From IMG/VR virus record IMGVR_UViG_3300030116_003772, positions 937-35,529 of that record: a stretch of DNA of 34,593 nucleotides; one strand, 5' to 3'. Positions 16,358-24,213 of this stretch are shown here, piece by piece. Position 1 is the stretch's first letter, and the number at the start of each line of letters is the position of its first letter. Source of the DNA: a virus. The position numbers and the translations under genes were made by a program. Below the pieces are notes generated by a model, which made no database searches, had not been told where the DNA came from, and was given only the letters and a program-made list of their open reading frames with translations.

Positions 16358-16563
16358 AGCGATTTCCTAAGTCGAAAGCAAAGATACAGGCATTGAACAT
16401 AGCCATTATGCAATATACGGCTCTTGAGGGTAACGGTGCTGATTCATACAAATGGTTACTTTGTGGTACAGATACATTCGGTGCCCCTCTCATTTGTACG
16501 GTAGAAGATATTGAATGGGCTATGGATTACCTATGGGAAAGATGTCAGAAGGTGGAAGTATGA
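16354..16563 (+). CDS. Small unknown protein
   Basis: 69 residues, ATGA overlap. Basic N-terminus, then a helical body with two short strands (SYKWLLCGTD, APLICTVEDIEWAMDYLW). No family recognised. Confidence 0.6.
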   Translation: MKRFPKSKAKIQALNIAIMQYTALEGNGADSYKWLLCGTDTFGAPLICTVEDIEWAMDYLWERCQKVEV

Positions 16564-17066
16564 ACATATTCGTATTAGATGAAAGCCCAACAATAGCGGC
16601 ACGAATGATGGACTGTGTAAGAGTGCCCAAGATGGTGACAGAATCAGCACAGATGATGGCATCAGCCCTGCGTAGACACGGTGCTACTGATGAGCAGATG
16701 CCACTGACCAAGAGTGGTACACCCTACAAAGGTGGCTACAAGCATCATCCTTGTACAGTATGGGCTGGTGACAGTCGGGACAATTTTCAGTGGCTTGCTC
16801 AACATGCTTGTATATTATTCTTAGAATATGAAAGAAGGTTTGGTAAAGAACATGCTTGTGAATTGCCGATTAAGACCATGTGTACAATGTGGGATATGAT
16901 ACCCGAAGGTGGTTTGACTCCATTTGCACAGGCTATGCCTGACGAGTACAAAGATGAGGATGCGGTCAAAGCATACAGGGCTTACTACAAATCAAAGGTA
17001 GACAGTCCGGGTGGTGTGCATTACAGACACACAAGCCCGCCTGATTGGTGGGAGGTGACGGCATGA
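16560..17066 (+). CDS. Conserved phage protein of the 'MNIFVLD' type
   Basis: 168 residues, starting in an ATGA overlap. MNIFVLDESP, 'VPKMVTESAQMM', 'HHPCTVWAGDSRDNFQWL', 'GLTPFAQAMPDEYK' and 'AVKAYRAYY' match, in order and length, a family common in phages that opens 'MNIF.LD.DP...A....D.HVVKM..E.AQ' and is sometimes labelled pyrimidine-dimer glycosylase-like. I am not confident of that label. The usual CDKHVVK appears here as CVRVPKMV, so the conserved His is absent. Confidence 0.7.
   Translation: MNIFVLDESPTIAARMMDCVRVPKMVTESAQMMASALRRHGATDEQMPLTKSGTPYKGGYKHHPCTVWAGDSRDNFQWLAQHACILFLEYERRFGKEHACELPIKTMCTMWDMIPEGGLTPFAQAMPDEYKDEDAVKAYRAYYKSKVDSPGGVHYRHTSPPDWWEVTA
17052..17062 (+). promoter_or_regulatory. 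Ribosome-binding site GAGGTGACGGC, copy 2
   Basis: Directly precedes ATG 17063 and encodes the EVTA* tail of the upstream gene. Identical to the copies at 16343 and 17207. Confidence 0.7.
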
Positions 17067-17221
17067 GTGAAGAAAATCTTACAACTATTTGCACAGAAGC
17101 GATGAAGAAAATGACGGATAAACAATTAGCGTGGATAATCAAATATGGCACAAGTAAATTGCATGACCGCTTGTATTATCTCAAAAAGAAAATAGAAGAT
17201 GGCGTGGAGGTGACGGCGTGA
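17063..17221 (+). CDS. Small unknown helical protein ending EVTA
   Basis: 52 residues, ATGA overlap. Helical, Lys-rich (EAMKKMTDKQLAWIIKYGTSKLHDRLYYLKKKIEDG). 'MTDKQLAWI...G....HDRL' resembles small phage helical proteins of unknown role. Confidence 0.55.
   Translation: MSEENLTTICTEAMKKMTDKQLAWIIKYGTSKLHDRLYYLKKKIEDGVEVTA
17207..17217 (+). promoter_or_regulatory. Ribosome-binding site GAGGTGACGGC, copy 3
   Basis: Directly precedes GTG 17218 and supports that non-ATG start. Confidence 0.7.
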
Positions 17222-17502
17222 GTGATGATAACTACCATAAATATCAATCTATAACGATGAAAGATTTTGATGATGAGTTCATCAATGATACGATTTTAAT
17301 TGAGGATGAAGAAAGAAAGTTCGTAAGTGAACACTATGCTTCTGAGTTTGGATTTGATTGCCCGGTATGTGGTGCTGACCCTTCAGTTGGTAATAAGATT
17401 CTACAAATGGATGATGGTCGCTATCTTTACATAGCCCTTTGCTGTGGGGAGTTTGCGATATGCGAGGTAACAGGTGAGGACAATGGATTGGCAACCGAGT
17501 GA
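17218..17502 (+). CDS. Zinc-ribbon protein with GTG start
   Basis: 94 residues, GTGA overlap. CPVC near residue 50 and CC...C near residues 75-81 form a zinc-ribbon-like site. Acidic N-terminal half. The GTG start is supported by the directly preceding GAGGTGACGGC. Confidence 0.6.
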   Translation: MSDDNYHKYQSITMKDFDDEFINDTILIEDEERKFVSEHYASEFGFDCPVCGADPSVGNKILQMDDGRYLYIALCCGEFAICEVTGEDNGLATE

Positions 17503-18199
17503 AGATTTGATTAAGTGGGGAGAAGAACACTTTGCAAGTATGGCTGTAGATAGTATATGGTCACCTGATGATAGCGGTGTTACTTTCAGAAAGACTGATG
17601 ACAAGACTTACGCATTAGTTTACAGGATGAATCACCCTGTATCTGAGCAGCACTATGAAAGGCTGACCATTCTTTTGAAAGAGTGTGGTTATACAGTAGA
17701 GGAACCTGACGATGTGCAGGTAGTTACTCCACCACTAAACCCACAGGCTCAAGCACACATGGAGTTTGAAAGACGACAGGAGATAGCAAAAGCATGGGTG
17801 TGTGAATGTGGTTACCCACTTGCTAATTGTGACTTAGAAGGTGCCACTGCTGAATATGTAGAAACAGTGGATGCACAAACTGATACAAATGAAACTGTGC
17901 CTATTGACCTATGGAGATATATGCTGAAGTGTAGTAACTGTGGTAAGGTGAACTCTGTAGACCCCGATGATTTCCACCTATTAGCAGGAGATGAATTGTT
18001 TATGCAATGGACTTCAAGTGATAAACAGTACATTGCTTTGACAAGAGCGCAACTCAAGGACTTCGCTGATGCTGGTCTATTTGATGAGGGGTATGGAGAT
18101 AACATTACAGTGTTAGGTCAAGAGCGAAACGGAGAGCGTGTACCACCGTGGCTATGGGGCTTATCTGTTATCCATTCACCATTAGATGAAGAAGAGTGA
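17483..18199 (+). CDS. Unknown protein with central zinc ribbon
   Basis: 238 residues from ATG 17483, which has AGGTGAGG four bases upstream; GTG 17474 is an alternative. It overlaps the previous gene by 20 bases. Residues 100-160 hold CECG...C and CSNC, a zinc ribbon split by an acidic loop. The C-terminal part has a Trp/Pro-rich end (PPWLWGLSVIHSP). No family recognised. Confidence 0.65.
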   Translation: MDWQPSEDLIKWGEEHFASMAVDSIWSPDDSGVTFRKTDDKTYALVYRMNHPVSEQHYERLTILLKECGYTVEEPDDVQVVTPPLNPQAQAHMEFERRQEIAKAWVCECGYPLANCDLEGATAEYVETVDAQTDTNETVPIDLWRYMLKCSNCGKVNSVDPDDFHLLAGDELFMQWTSSDKQYIALTRAQLKDFADAGLFDEGYGDNITVLGQERNGERVPPWLWGLSVIHSPLDEEE

Positions 18200-18203
18200 T
18201 ACT

Positions 18204-19454
18204 ATGGTCACGCTCGCAAGAGTGACGGAGTTAATTTCTCTGATGCCAAATAAATTACTCCTGAAAGATATTTCAGAAAAAGAGTGTCGTATTATTTGGG
18301 ACTTCCTTAACTCACATCGTAGGCTGTCAATATCTAATCACATGCTGAAGATAAACTTCGCTAAGGAGTTAGGTGTATTCGTTAATGACATTGATGATGT
18401 GGCCGGAGGTAGGCCACTGTGTGAGGTACTTACATGGGAGGCTGAGATAGAAGATGGAACGACTATCATCACTTTGAAAGAGGCTGTTAGTGTAATACAA
18501 AACGCTTACAACAATGAGAATTGGATTTTACCGTTTTGTCATTCTTTAAGTGTAAAGGAAGCAGAGTTAATATGGAGATGGGCGTTAGACTACAGATGGA
18601 GTTCAATAAGGAATAGAATGCTCAAATGGTTGAAGAAACACAGTCAGTTAGAACACGGCAAATATACCTTTGAAGAATACATGAATGTAATTTTTTACAA
18701 CATATCACCTGCTAAGATAGTCAAATCATCTAATGTTAAATTACAAACATGGGATAACACAGTGACTCCTTCTAAGTGGTGGTTCATTACAGACTGTTCA
18801 AAGATGATTCATGTATGTGAAGGGGTGGCAAGGAATAGAAATGGTACACTCAATGCGAAGTATATGCCGTTATTGAATGGCGATGAAGATTGTTGGGTAT
18901 GGGAGAATCCATTGGGTACAGGTATGTGGCATAATGAGGATATTGAATTATCATTTTCTAATTACAAGGAACCAATTACACATGAATGGCATGAATCACA
19001 GATGTTACTTCAGTCATATGCGAAGGGTGGTTTTTTAATTACTGATGAAAATAATTATTATTTATTGACTAATGGTACTAATACACTATACGGACAGTTA
19101 CTTAGTGTGAGGAATGTAGGGCATGTAAGAGTGCATAAAGCGTTTAGGGGAGGTTATGAGTTTGTTATCGGCTTTAGTGATGGCGGTGAAATTGTGGATG
19201 CAGCGACAATCATAATGGAGAAGTTACCATTTGATTTAGATGTTGCATTGAAAAGAAAGGGATTGAATGTTAAATCAAGACTTGCCTTTCACAACATAGA
19301 AGATTGTTTAGTGGTGAAATTAAATCATACATGGTCGCCTACTGATGGTTGGCATTTGTGTTTTGTAGACATTGAGAATGATATGGGTATAGATGACATA
19401 GATGACATAACAGATTACTATGCAATAGTGGGTGATGATGGTGAATCCGACTGA
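18204..19454 (+). CDS. Unknown protein with internal N-terminal duplication
   Basis: 416 residues from ATG 18204 (GAGTGAT four bases upstream); ATG 18186 is an alternative. Two related segments lie in tandem in the first 160 residues: 'ECRIIWDFLNSHRRLSISNHMLK' type near residue 30 and 'EAELIWRWALDYRWSSIRNRMLK' type near residue 120, each after 'L.DIS' or 'SLSV'. The C-terminal 250 residues are beta-rich. No family recognised. Confidence 0.65.
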   Translation: MVTLARVTELISLMPNKLLLKDISEKECRIIWDFLNSHRRLSISNHMLKINFAKELGVFVNDIDDVAGGRPLCEVLTWEAEIEDGTTIITLKEAVSVIQNAYNNENWILPFCHSLSVKEAELIWRWALDYRWSSIRNRMLKWLKKHSQLEHGKYTFEEYMNVIFYNISPAKIVKSSNVKLQTWDNTVTPSKWWFITDCSKMIHVCEGVARNRNGTLNAKYMPLLNGDEDCWVWENPLGTGMWHNEDIELSFSNYKEPITHEWHESQMLLQSYAKGGFLITDENNYYLLTNGTNTLYGQLLSVRNVGHVRVHKAFRGGYEFVIGFSDGGEIVDAATIIMEKLPFDLDVALKRKGLNVKSRLAFHNIEDCLVVKLNHTWSPTDGWHLCFVDIENDMGIDDIDDITDYYAIVGDDGESD

Positions 19455-19866
19455 GTACATTGGGTTGGGGCTGGCAGTTAATCACTTGTCATTCAGGGTA
19501 GCCGTAGACAAAACACCTTTCGCCTATGGATTGAAGGTGAGGAAGTTCATTACACTCAAACCTAATACTACTGAAGAGCAGAAAAAGTGTATCGAAGTGT
19601 GGGCTAATTCCCACGGTTTAAGTGTAATGAAAACTCGGAGAATACAGTGCGTGGAAAGATTGGGAAGGTGGATGAAGGTGTTAGATGCGTTTGAGTTTTT
19701 GATGTCACCTACTGATAGGGTCAAGTATCATATGTTGAAGTGGGTGCTTGAGAATCCTATGCCCAAAATCCCAAGGAATAAGCACAGGAATTGGAAGAGA
19801 TTCATGTCTTGGGTAGAGCAGCACGATGAAAAATATGACGAATTGAAGTCAGAGTATATAAACTGA
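19435..19866 (+). CDS. Unknown protein ending in promoter copy 5
   Basis: About 143 residues; the start is uncertain among GTG 19432, ATG 19435, ATG 19438 and GTG 19441. Helical and basic. 'SHGLSVMKTRR' and 'DRVKYHMLKWVLENP' are reminiscent of the duplicated segment in the gene just upstream, so it may be a diverged relative. The C-terminal SEYIN* is TATA-box sequence. Confidence 0.6.
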   Translation: MMVNPTEYIGLGLAVNHLSFRVAVDKTPFAYGLKVRKFITLKPNTTEEQKKCIEVWANSHGLSVMKTRRIQCVERLGRWMKVLDAFEFLMSPTDRVKYHMLKWVLENPMPKIPRNKHRNWKRFMSWVEQHDEKYDELKSEYIN

Positions 19867-19877
19867 AAAAGAGATAG
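19841..19877 (+). promoter_or_regulatory. Archaeal TATA promoter, copy 5 (replication module)
   Basis: AATTGAAGTCAGAG, TATATAAAC at 19855-19863, then TGAAAAAGAGATAG. It carries three extra bases upstream of the TATA box compared with copies 1-4. It precedes the clamp-loader gene and probably drives the whole replication block. Confidence 0.8.
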
Positions 19878-19889
19878 GGGTTGAGGAAT

Positions 19890-20828
19890 ATGGCAGTTAA
19901 TTGGAATGAGGTTCTACGACCTGTTAGAGTTACCCAAGTGGTAGGCAATGACAGATTCGTAGAAGATGCCCTTGAATGGGAGAGAACAGGTGAATATCCT
20001 GCGGCTCTTCTATTCGTAGGTGAACCCGGTACAGGTAAAACAAGTGCCGCCAATGCAATTGCTCGCACCCTGCTTGGTAATGCCTACAATGAAATGAATG
20101 TCATGTGGACTAATGCAAGTGATGACAGGGGTATTGGACACATTAGAGAGGAAGTGAAAAACTTCTCTCGTCTAAGTGGTATAGGTACAAAGCGCAAGGT
20201 GGTTGTGTTTGATGAGGCTGATGGTCTTACAAGCCAAGCGCAAGATGCAATGCGTGGTATCATGGAGAAGTATGCTGATAAGGTACTCTTCATTCTTACC
20301 GCTAACTATGGTGACAAGATACGCCCTGCTATCAAGAGCAGATGTACTACATACACTTTCAAGAGGGTATCAGCCAAGCAGGGTGCTTCCCACCTTACAA
20401 GGCTTACAGAGTCATGTGGTGTACCTGTAGAGTGGGAACCATTCTACGGTGATGTAGTGGAGTTCCACGGTGGAGATTTGCGAGCAGCAGTTAATTCACT
20501 TGAGCGTATTCCAAAGACAGCAGATTCAATTAAACAATTCACCATGAAACAAGAAGATGATGATTGGTGGGAGATGACCATATCTAACGAGTGGAATGAT
20601 TTGAGAAACAACTTGTTAGATTTATTACATTCATCGGGGGATAAGTTATCGTTTATGAGTAACTTCCATCGTGCAATTAGAAAGCACTTTGACAATGACC
20701 CTGACACTACATTTGCTATTATGGCAGTATGGGGTGACATGATGAAATATGTCTACGAATGGGCGGGGAGTGGTGAATCCTTCGTAGAGGTATTAGTAGC
20801 CCAATTGAAAAAGGAGATGAATAAATGA
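19890..20828 (+). CDS. rfcS: Replication factor C small subunit (clamp loader)
   Basis: 312 residues, typical for archaeal RFC small subunit. The start MAVNWNEVLRPVRVTQVVG matches the RFC box I region. Walker A GEPGTGKT at 44-51, Walker B DEAD at 108-111 and the SRC arginine-finger motif at 150-152 are all intact. RFC loads the PCNA clamp on primer-template junctions using ATP. No large subunit is seen here, so the virus may use a homopolymer or the host large subunit. ATG 19890 is preferred over TTG 19881 because it begins where RFC proteins usually begin. Confidence 0.92.
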   Translation: MAVNWNEVLRPVRVTQVVGNDRFVEDALEWERTGEYPAALLFVGEPGTGKTSAANAIARTLLGNAYNEMNVMWTNASDDRGIGHIREEVKNFSRLSGIGTKRKVVVFDEADGLTSQAQDAMRGIMEKYADKVLFILTANYGDKIRPAIKSRCTTYTFKRVSAKQGASHLTRLTESCGVPVEWEPFYGDVVEFHGGDLRAAVNSLERIPKTADSIKQFTMKQEDDDWWEMTISNEWNDLRNNLLDLLHSSGDKLSFMSNFHRAIRKHFDNDPDTTFAIMAVWGDMMKYVYEWAGSGESFVEVLVAQLKKEMNK

Positions 20829-21013
20829 GTGAAAAGACAGACGATTACAGTTGGGTAACAGATGAAATGTTTGATGAGGCTTTGTGCTATCTATTGGAAG
20901 ATATGGGTAGTATAGCACTCATCAAGTCCATACCGGGCGTGTATGAATTGGTAAAAGAAGAATACAACAATGATGTATTAGCAAAATTAGAAGAATGGAG
21001 GAATGAAGAATGA
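20825..21013 (+). CDS. Small acidic protein
   Basis: 62 residues, ATGA overlap with the clamp loader and with the next gene. Helical and acidic (EMFDEALCYLLEDMGS, YELVKEEYNNDVLAKLEEW). No family recognised; position suggests a replication accessory factor. Confidence 0.6.
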   Translation: MSEKTDDYSWVTDEMFDEALCYLLEDMGSIALIKSIPGVYELVKEEYNNDVLAKLEEWRNEE

Positions 21014-22341
21014 GTAACACATGGGACAAAGAAGATGAATACGAAGAAGAATACGGAGAGGCAAACGGGTTTGGTGCTGTTGCAGATAGTAACAGCACTG
21101 CTAACCTTCCTCAAGGGGTCACTGACCGTCTTGACAAATATGCTGAGAGAACTAACAAGAAACTTGCTGATGCAATAACTGAGTTCTTAGGTGACATTAA
21201 GGATAACTATGCTTGTGATGACCCATCCCAAGAGGATGATGATTTACTTGTAGATTGGGCCGAGCAATTTATCTTAGAAACACGCAAACAAAGCAGTGGT
21301 TCTAACAGCAAACTACAGACATGGGTTGGATGCTTCTTGGGTATGCACGACAAGAAGAGCGACAGGCTCGCTAACATTGTTCGTGCTAATCTCAAGTTGT
21401 ACAAGGATGACCCTAATGAGGCAGTGTCAAGCGGTAGGCTTGGTGTGTTTGAGAAGAAGGATGGTAAGTGGGCACTACATCACAAAGAGGGTATGACTGT
21501 CCTTGATGAGTCCACAGAAAACAAACCACCATTCGGTATCAAGGTAGACAATGATTGGGTATGTCTGACTACCTATGACAACCAACCTGCACCAAGTACA
21601 AAGATGGGTCGTTACGCCTACTTCTTGGGTGGAGAGGAACAGGACTTCGTGAAGAATGGTTCAATCAGTATGTGGAGAGTAGACCTAACGCAAGAGCATA
21701 TCTATCATAACCTTGACATTGGTAGGCCATGTAAGATACAGGTAGTACCACCAAGGGATAATTCAAGTGAAGCATTCAAAGATGTGCTTGGTATCTATTC
21801 TAACTTTGAAGTTGAATACACTGATGAGTTTGTTAGTGAAAACCTACGACCACTTCTACAACCTGCTAAGTATTGGACTAACTCAGAGTTCCATGACTTG
21901 TATGTGAGCATTGATTCACTTGAAGAAGCATACGAAGAGCGCAAGCAATTCTATACATCAGGTGGAGAGAAGAGGCAATTCGGGCCACTTGTTATCACAA
22001 GGGCCATCATATCTTCACTAAACACTGAGCCTCGTGATAGCGAGTATGATTCGGAGGGTGAGAATTACCTAATGGTACTCAACAGTCCAATAGCAGGTGA
22101 TGTCACTTGTTGGATTCCGGGTGCAGTAGGTAAGACCTGTAGCCCATTCAGAGCGCATTGGGGTGAAGAGTCATTCCCATACGCTGAGAAGTCCACAGTC
22201 TTTGTCTTTGGCCGTATTGGTATGGCTACAAGGGATGGACTTACATCACCTAAGATGACTGTCTATGGTATCTATGGTCACCCACGAAGATGCCGCCAAA
22301 GAGAAACAGGCGGAGATACAGGGGTTGGTCAGTTTGACTGA
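21010..22341 (+). CDS. Unknown protein, candidate ssDNA-binding (OB-fold) factor
   Basis: 443 residues, ATGA overlap. Acidic N-terminal 50 residues, a helical segment (DRLDKYAERTNKKLADAITEFLGD), then a long beta-rich body. The C-terminal 'STVFVFGRIGMATRDGLTSPKMTVYGIYG' looks like OB-fold strands. A replication module with clamp loader, clamp, polymerase and primase needs a single-strand binder and none is otherwise visible, so an RPA-like role is possible. This is inference from position and strand pattern only; there is no diagnostic zinc finger. Confidence 0.6.
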   Translation: MSNTWDKEDEYEEEYGEANGFGAVADSNSTANLPQGVTDRLDKYAERTNKKLADAITEFLGDIKDNYACDDPSQEDDDLLVDWAEQFILETRKQSSGSNSKLQTWVGCFLGMHDKKSDRLANIVRANLKLYKDDPNEAVSSGRLGVFEKKDGKWALHHKEGMTVLDESTENKPPFGIKVDNDWVCLTTYDNQPAPSTKMGRYAYFLGGEEQDFVKNGSISMWRVDLTQEHIYHNLDIGRPCKIQVVPPRDNSSEAFKDVLGIYSNFEVEYTDEFVSENLRPLLQPAKYWTNSEFHDLYVSIDSLEEAYEERKQFYTSGGEKRQFGPLVITRAIISSLNTEPRDSEYDSEGENYLMVLNSPIAGDVTCWIPGAVGKTCSPFRAHWGEESFPYAEKSTVFVFGRIGMATRDGLTSPKMTVYGIYGHPRRCRQRETGGDTGVGQFD

Positions 22342-22591
22342 ATCATATGTATATACTGTAGAAACATTTCATGTAGACGACCCGCACAGAGCAGTGACAA
22401 CTACAAGTCGTGTACAAACATTGAGGGAAGCAATTGATAATTACAATGAGCGTATTAGACACTTTTTAGATAGTGAAGATGAAGTCAATTTGCGTGTGAT
22501 GAAATATACCTATATTGATGACCGCTTTGAAAATGAAACTTGTATTGAATCTATGGAGATTAGAGGTAGATTTTGGAGTGAGGAAGAATGA
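22334..22591 (+). CDS. Tandem paralogue A, TTG start
   Basis: 85 residues. Aligns along its length with the next gene: TESYVYTVETFH against TDFRYYSVETFH, then 'TLREAIDNYNERIR' against 'TLEEAMEWYNDCIR', 'DEVNLRVMKYT' against 'DGVDIRVMEVT', and 'FWSEEE' against 'AWSDEE'. The alignment fixes the start at TTG 22334; the longer frame from 22265 lies inside the previous gene. Function unknown. Confidence 0.7.
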   Translation: MTESYVYTVETFHVDDPHRAVTTTSRVQTLREAIDNYNERIRHFLDSEDEVNLRVMKYTYIDDRFENETCIESMEIRGRFWSEEE

Positions 22592-22836
22592 CTGACTTTA
22601 GATATTATTCTGTAGAAACATTTCACTTGAAATATGGTAGAAAGTCATCTAACACAGATTTCCATACATTAGAAGAAGCGATGGAGTGGTATAATGATTG
22701 CATTAGAAGTGATTTAGATAGAGGGGATGGGGTTGACATAAGAGTGATGGAGGTTACTTTACATGATGGTTCATGGGAGGAAACTTGTGTTGCACAGATG
22801 ATAGATGAAGGTAAGGCTTGGAGTGATGAAGAATGA
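22588..22836 (+). CDS. Tandem paralogue B
   Basis: 82 residues, ATGA overlap at both ends. Homologous to paralogue A directly upstream, so the pair arose by tandem duplication. Strand-helix-strand pattern with a central 'LEEAMEWYNDCIRSDL' helix. No known family. Confidence 0.7.
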   Translation: MTDFRYYSVETFHLKYGRKSSNTDFHTLEEAMEWYNDCIRSDLDRGDGVDIRVMEVTLHDGSWEETCVAQMIDEGKAWSDEE

Positions 22837-23126
22837 ATGATTTCGCAGAACAGTTAGGCTACAAGAATGATTTAGACCTTGTATATGACTTAGGTGACTA
22901 CAATGACATACTAAGCGTTGTAGAGAACACAATCAAAATAGCCATTAAAAGGTCACCAAAGGATGCTGTGAATGCACAGAACATATTCAGAAATCACCTT
23001 TGTAAGATATTAGATGAGTTATTGAATGAAGTAAGTGCGACACATATTATTGATGATATTCTCAATGAGTTAGTAGAGGAAATTGTAGACAGTTGTTATT
23101 TGAAACATGATGTAAGGAGAGATTAA
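22833..23126 (+). CDS. Small acidic helical protein
   Basis: 97 residues, ATGA overlap. All-helical, Asp/Glu/Leu-rich. Its last bases before the TAA hold AAGGAGAG, the ribosome-binding site for the RecA-like ATPase. No family recognised. Confidence 0.6.
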   Translation: MNDFAEQLGYKNDLDLVYDLGDYNDILSVVENTIKIAIKRSPKDAVNAQNIFRNHLCKILDELLNEVSATHIIDDILNELVEEIVDSCYLKHDVRRD

Positions 23127-23127
23127 G

Positions 23128-24096
23128 ATGGCAGGATTTGGAGAAACAGTGGTAGCGCAAGCAGAAGAGAAGAAAGTACAGGCATCACCTAAGCCTCAAA
23201 AGGTTAAGGGTGGTAACGACCTATACGCTCATCTTCGTGCTGAAGAAAACAAGATGGGTGAGGAAAAGAAGATGACTCACCAATTCATAGGAATTGCAGG
23301 GCATGATGGTACTTGTAAATCGGGTATCGTAAAACATGCTTTTGAGAGTGATAAGTCTAAACCGGAAGATGCAGAATTACATGCGTTGGATTTCGACATG
23401 GGTGTTACAATGCTCAAGTCAGCATTGGGTGACAACCCTAACATCAAGTGTTGGAGTCCGTGGCAGATGGGTATTCAAGACCGTACTGCCTACGACTATC
23501 CGGGTACACATCAGCGTGTGATGGACATTATGAAGTTCATTCTACACAGGGTCACTAACGAAGGTGCGCCTGTTTGGGGTGTGCTTGTGAGTGGACTTGA
23601 CTCATGGTTGGAGGTATGTACTAACAACATGAGAATCATTGACTTAGGATTGGCTAAGGATGGTATTGAAGCGGCTGACAACCGTGGTGCAGGTGATGCA
23701 AAGCGTGTTGAGCGACAGTCTGATTGGGCTATTCGTAACACTCGTTTCCACCAATTGACAGCACTATCTCGCAATCTTGTGAGAGCAGGTGTGAGAGTCT
23801 TTTGGGAAACTCACCTACGCAATACTAACTTCTCATTCAGCAAAGATGCTGAAACATCTTGGCAACCGGAATGGGAAAAGAAAACTAACAACTACCTACC
23901 GACTATTATTTGGATGGAAACTGAAGAAGAATATGATGATGAGGGTGAGTTAGTAAAGACTGAATATAAGGCTCGCTTCCATAAGTGTAAGACAAACCCT
24001 GCGCTACAAGACCAAACTAAGACGGTCTTTGTAACGAAGCCTGATGGTGACTACCAATGGTTCGGTTTGCCTGAACTATATGATGGGAGTTTGTGA
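23128..24096 (+). CDS. RecA-fold ATPase (Sak4/AAA_24-like)
   Basis: 322 residues. After a 50-residue basic, flexible start, GHDGTCKS (58-65) is a Walker A of the GxxGxxKS type and 'VWGVLVSGLDSW' is the Walker B strand. 'ALDFDMG' and the 'WETHLRN' region follow the layout of small phage RecA-like ATPases (Sak4, AAA_24 type), which bind DNA or load recombinase. A RadA role is less likely because the N-terminal helix-hairpin-helix is absent and the protein is short of a full recombinase. Cys63 in the P-loop is unusual. Start ATG 23128 lies one base after the upstream stop. Confidence 0.8.
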   Translation: MAGFGETVVAQAEEKKVQASPKPQKVKGGNDLYAHLRAEENKMGEEKKMTHQFIGIAGHDGTCKSGIVKHAFESDKSKPEDAELHALDFDMGVTMLKSALGDNPNIKCWSPWQMGIQDRTAYDYPGTHQRVMDIMKFILHRVTNEGAPVWGVLVSGLDSWLEVCTNNMRIIDLGLAKDGIEAADNRGAGDAKRVERQSDWAIRNTRFHQLTALSRNLVRAGVRVFWETHLRNTNFSFSKDAETSWQPEWEKKTNNYLPTIIWMETEEEYDDEGELVKTEYKARFHKCKTNPALQDQTKTVFVTKPDGDYQWFGLPELYDGSL

Positions 24097-24108
24097 TACT
24101 CGACCATA

Positions 24109-24200
24109 CCGAGATAGGTTTTGAGCAGTAATAAGTGGTAAAGACGCTTCGGTACGCAAACGGGGAGAGTCGTTTCCTTCCCGCCACTTCCCTATCTCGT
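24109..24200 (+). ncRNA. Candidate structured RNA upstream of PCNA
   Basis: The 117-base gap 24097-24213 can fold as nested helices. Outer stem: 24110-24118 pairs perfectly with 24191-24199 (9 bp). Inner stem: 24133-24138 (AAGTGG) with 24184-24189 (CCACTT), 6 bp. Third stem: 24161-24167 (CGGGGAG) with 24177-24183 (CTTCCCG), 7 bp with one G-U. Base 24147-24152 is CTTCGG, a UUCG-type loop, but it lacks a stable stem. The structure ends four bases before the PCNA ribosome-binding site GAGGTGAT (24203-24210). It does not match tRNA. It could be a trans-acting RNA or a cis-acting leader element. Confidence 0.6.
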
Positions 24201-24213
24201 TTGAGGTGATATT

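Noticed and set aside
22265-22333. ATG 22265 as start of paralogue A
   Set aside because: The alignment with paralogue B begins at TTG 22334, and the earlier part overlaps 69 bases of the upstream gene.
23128-24096. RadA recombinase
   Set aside because: Walker motifs fit a RecA fold, but the helix-hairpin-helix N-terminal domain and the usual recombinase P-loop GEFGSGKTQ are missing; a Sak4/AAA_24-like ATPase fits better.
24109-24200. tRNA gene in the PCNA-proximal gap
   Set aside because: Length and a long outer stem are tRNA-like, but the stem is 9 bp rather than 7, there is no GTTCNANNC T-loop, no clear anticodon arm and no standard D-arm.
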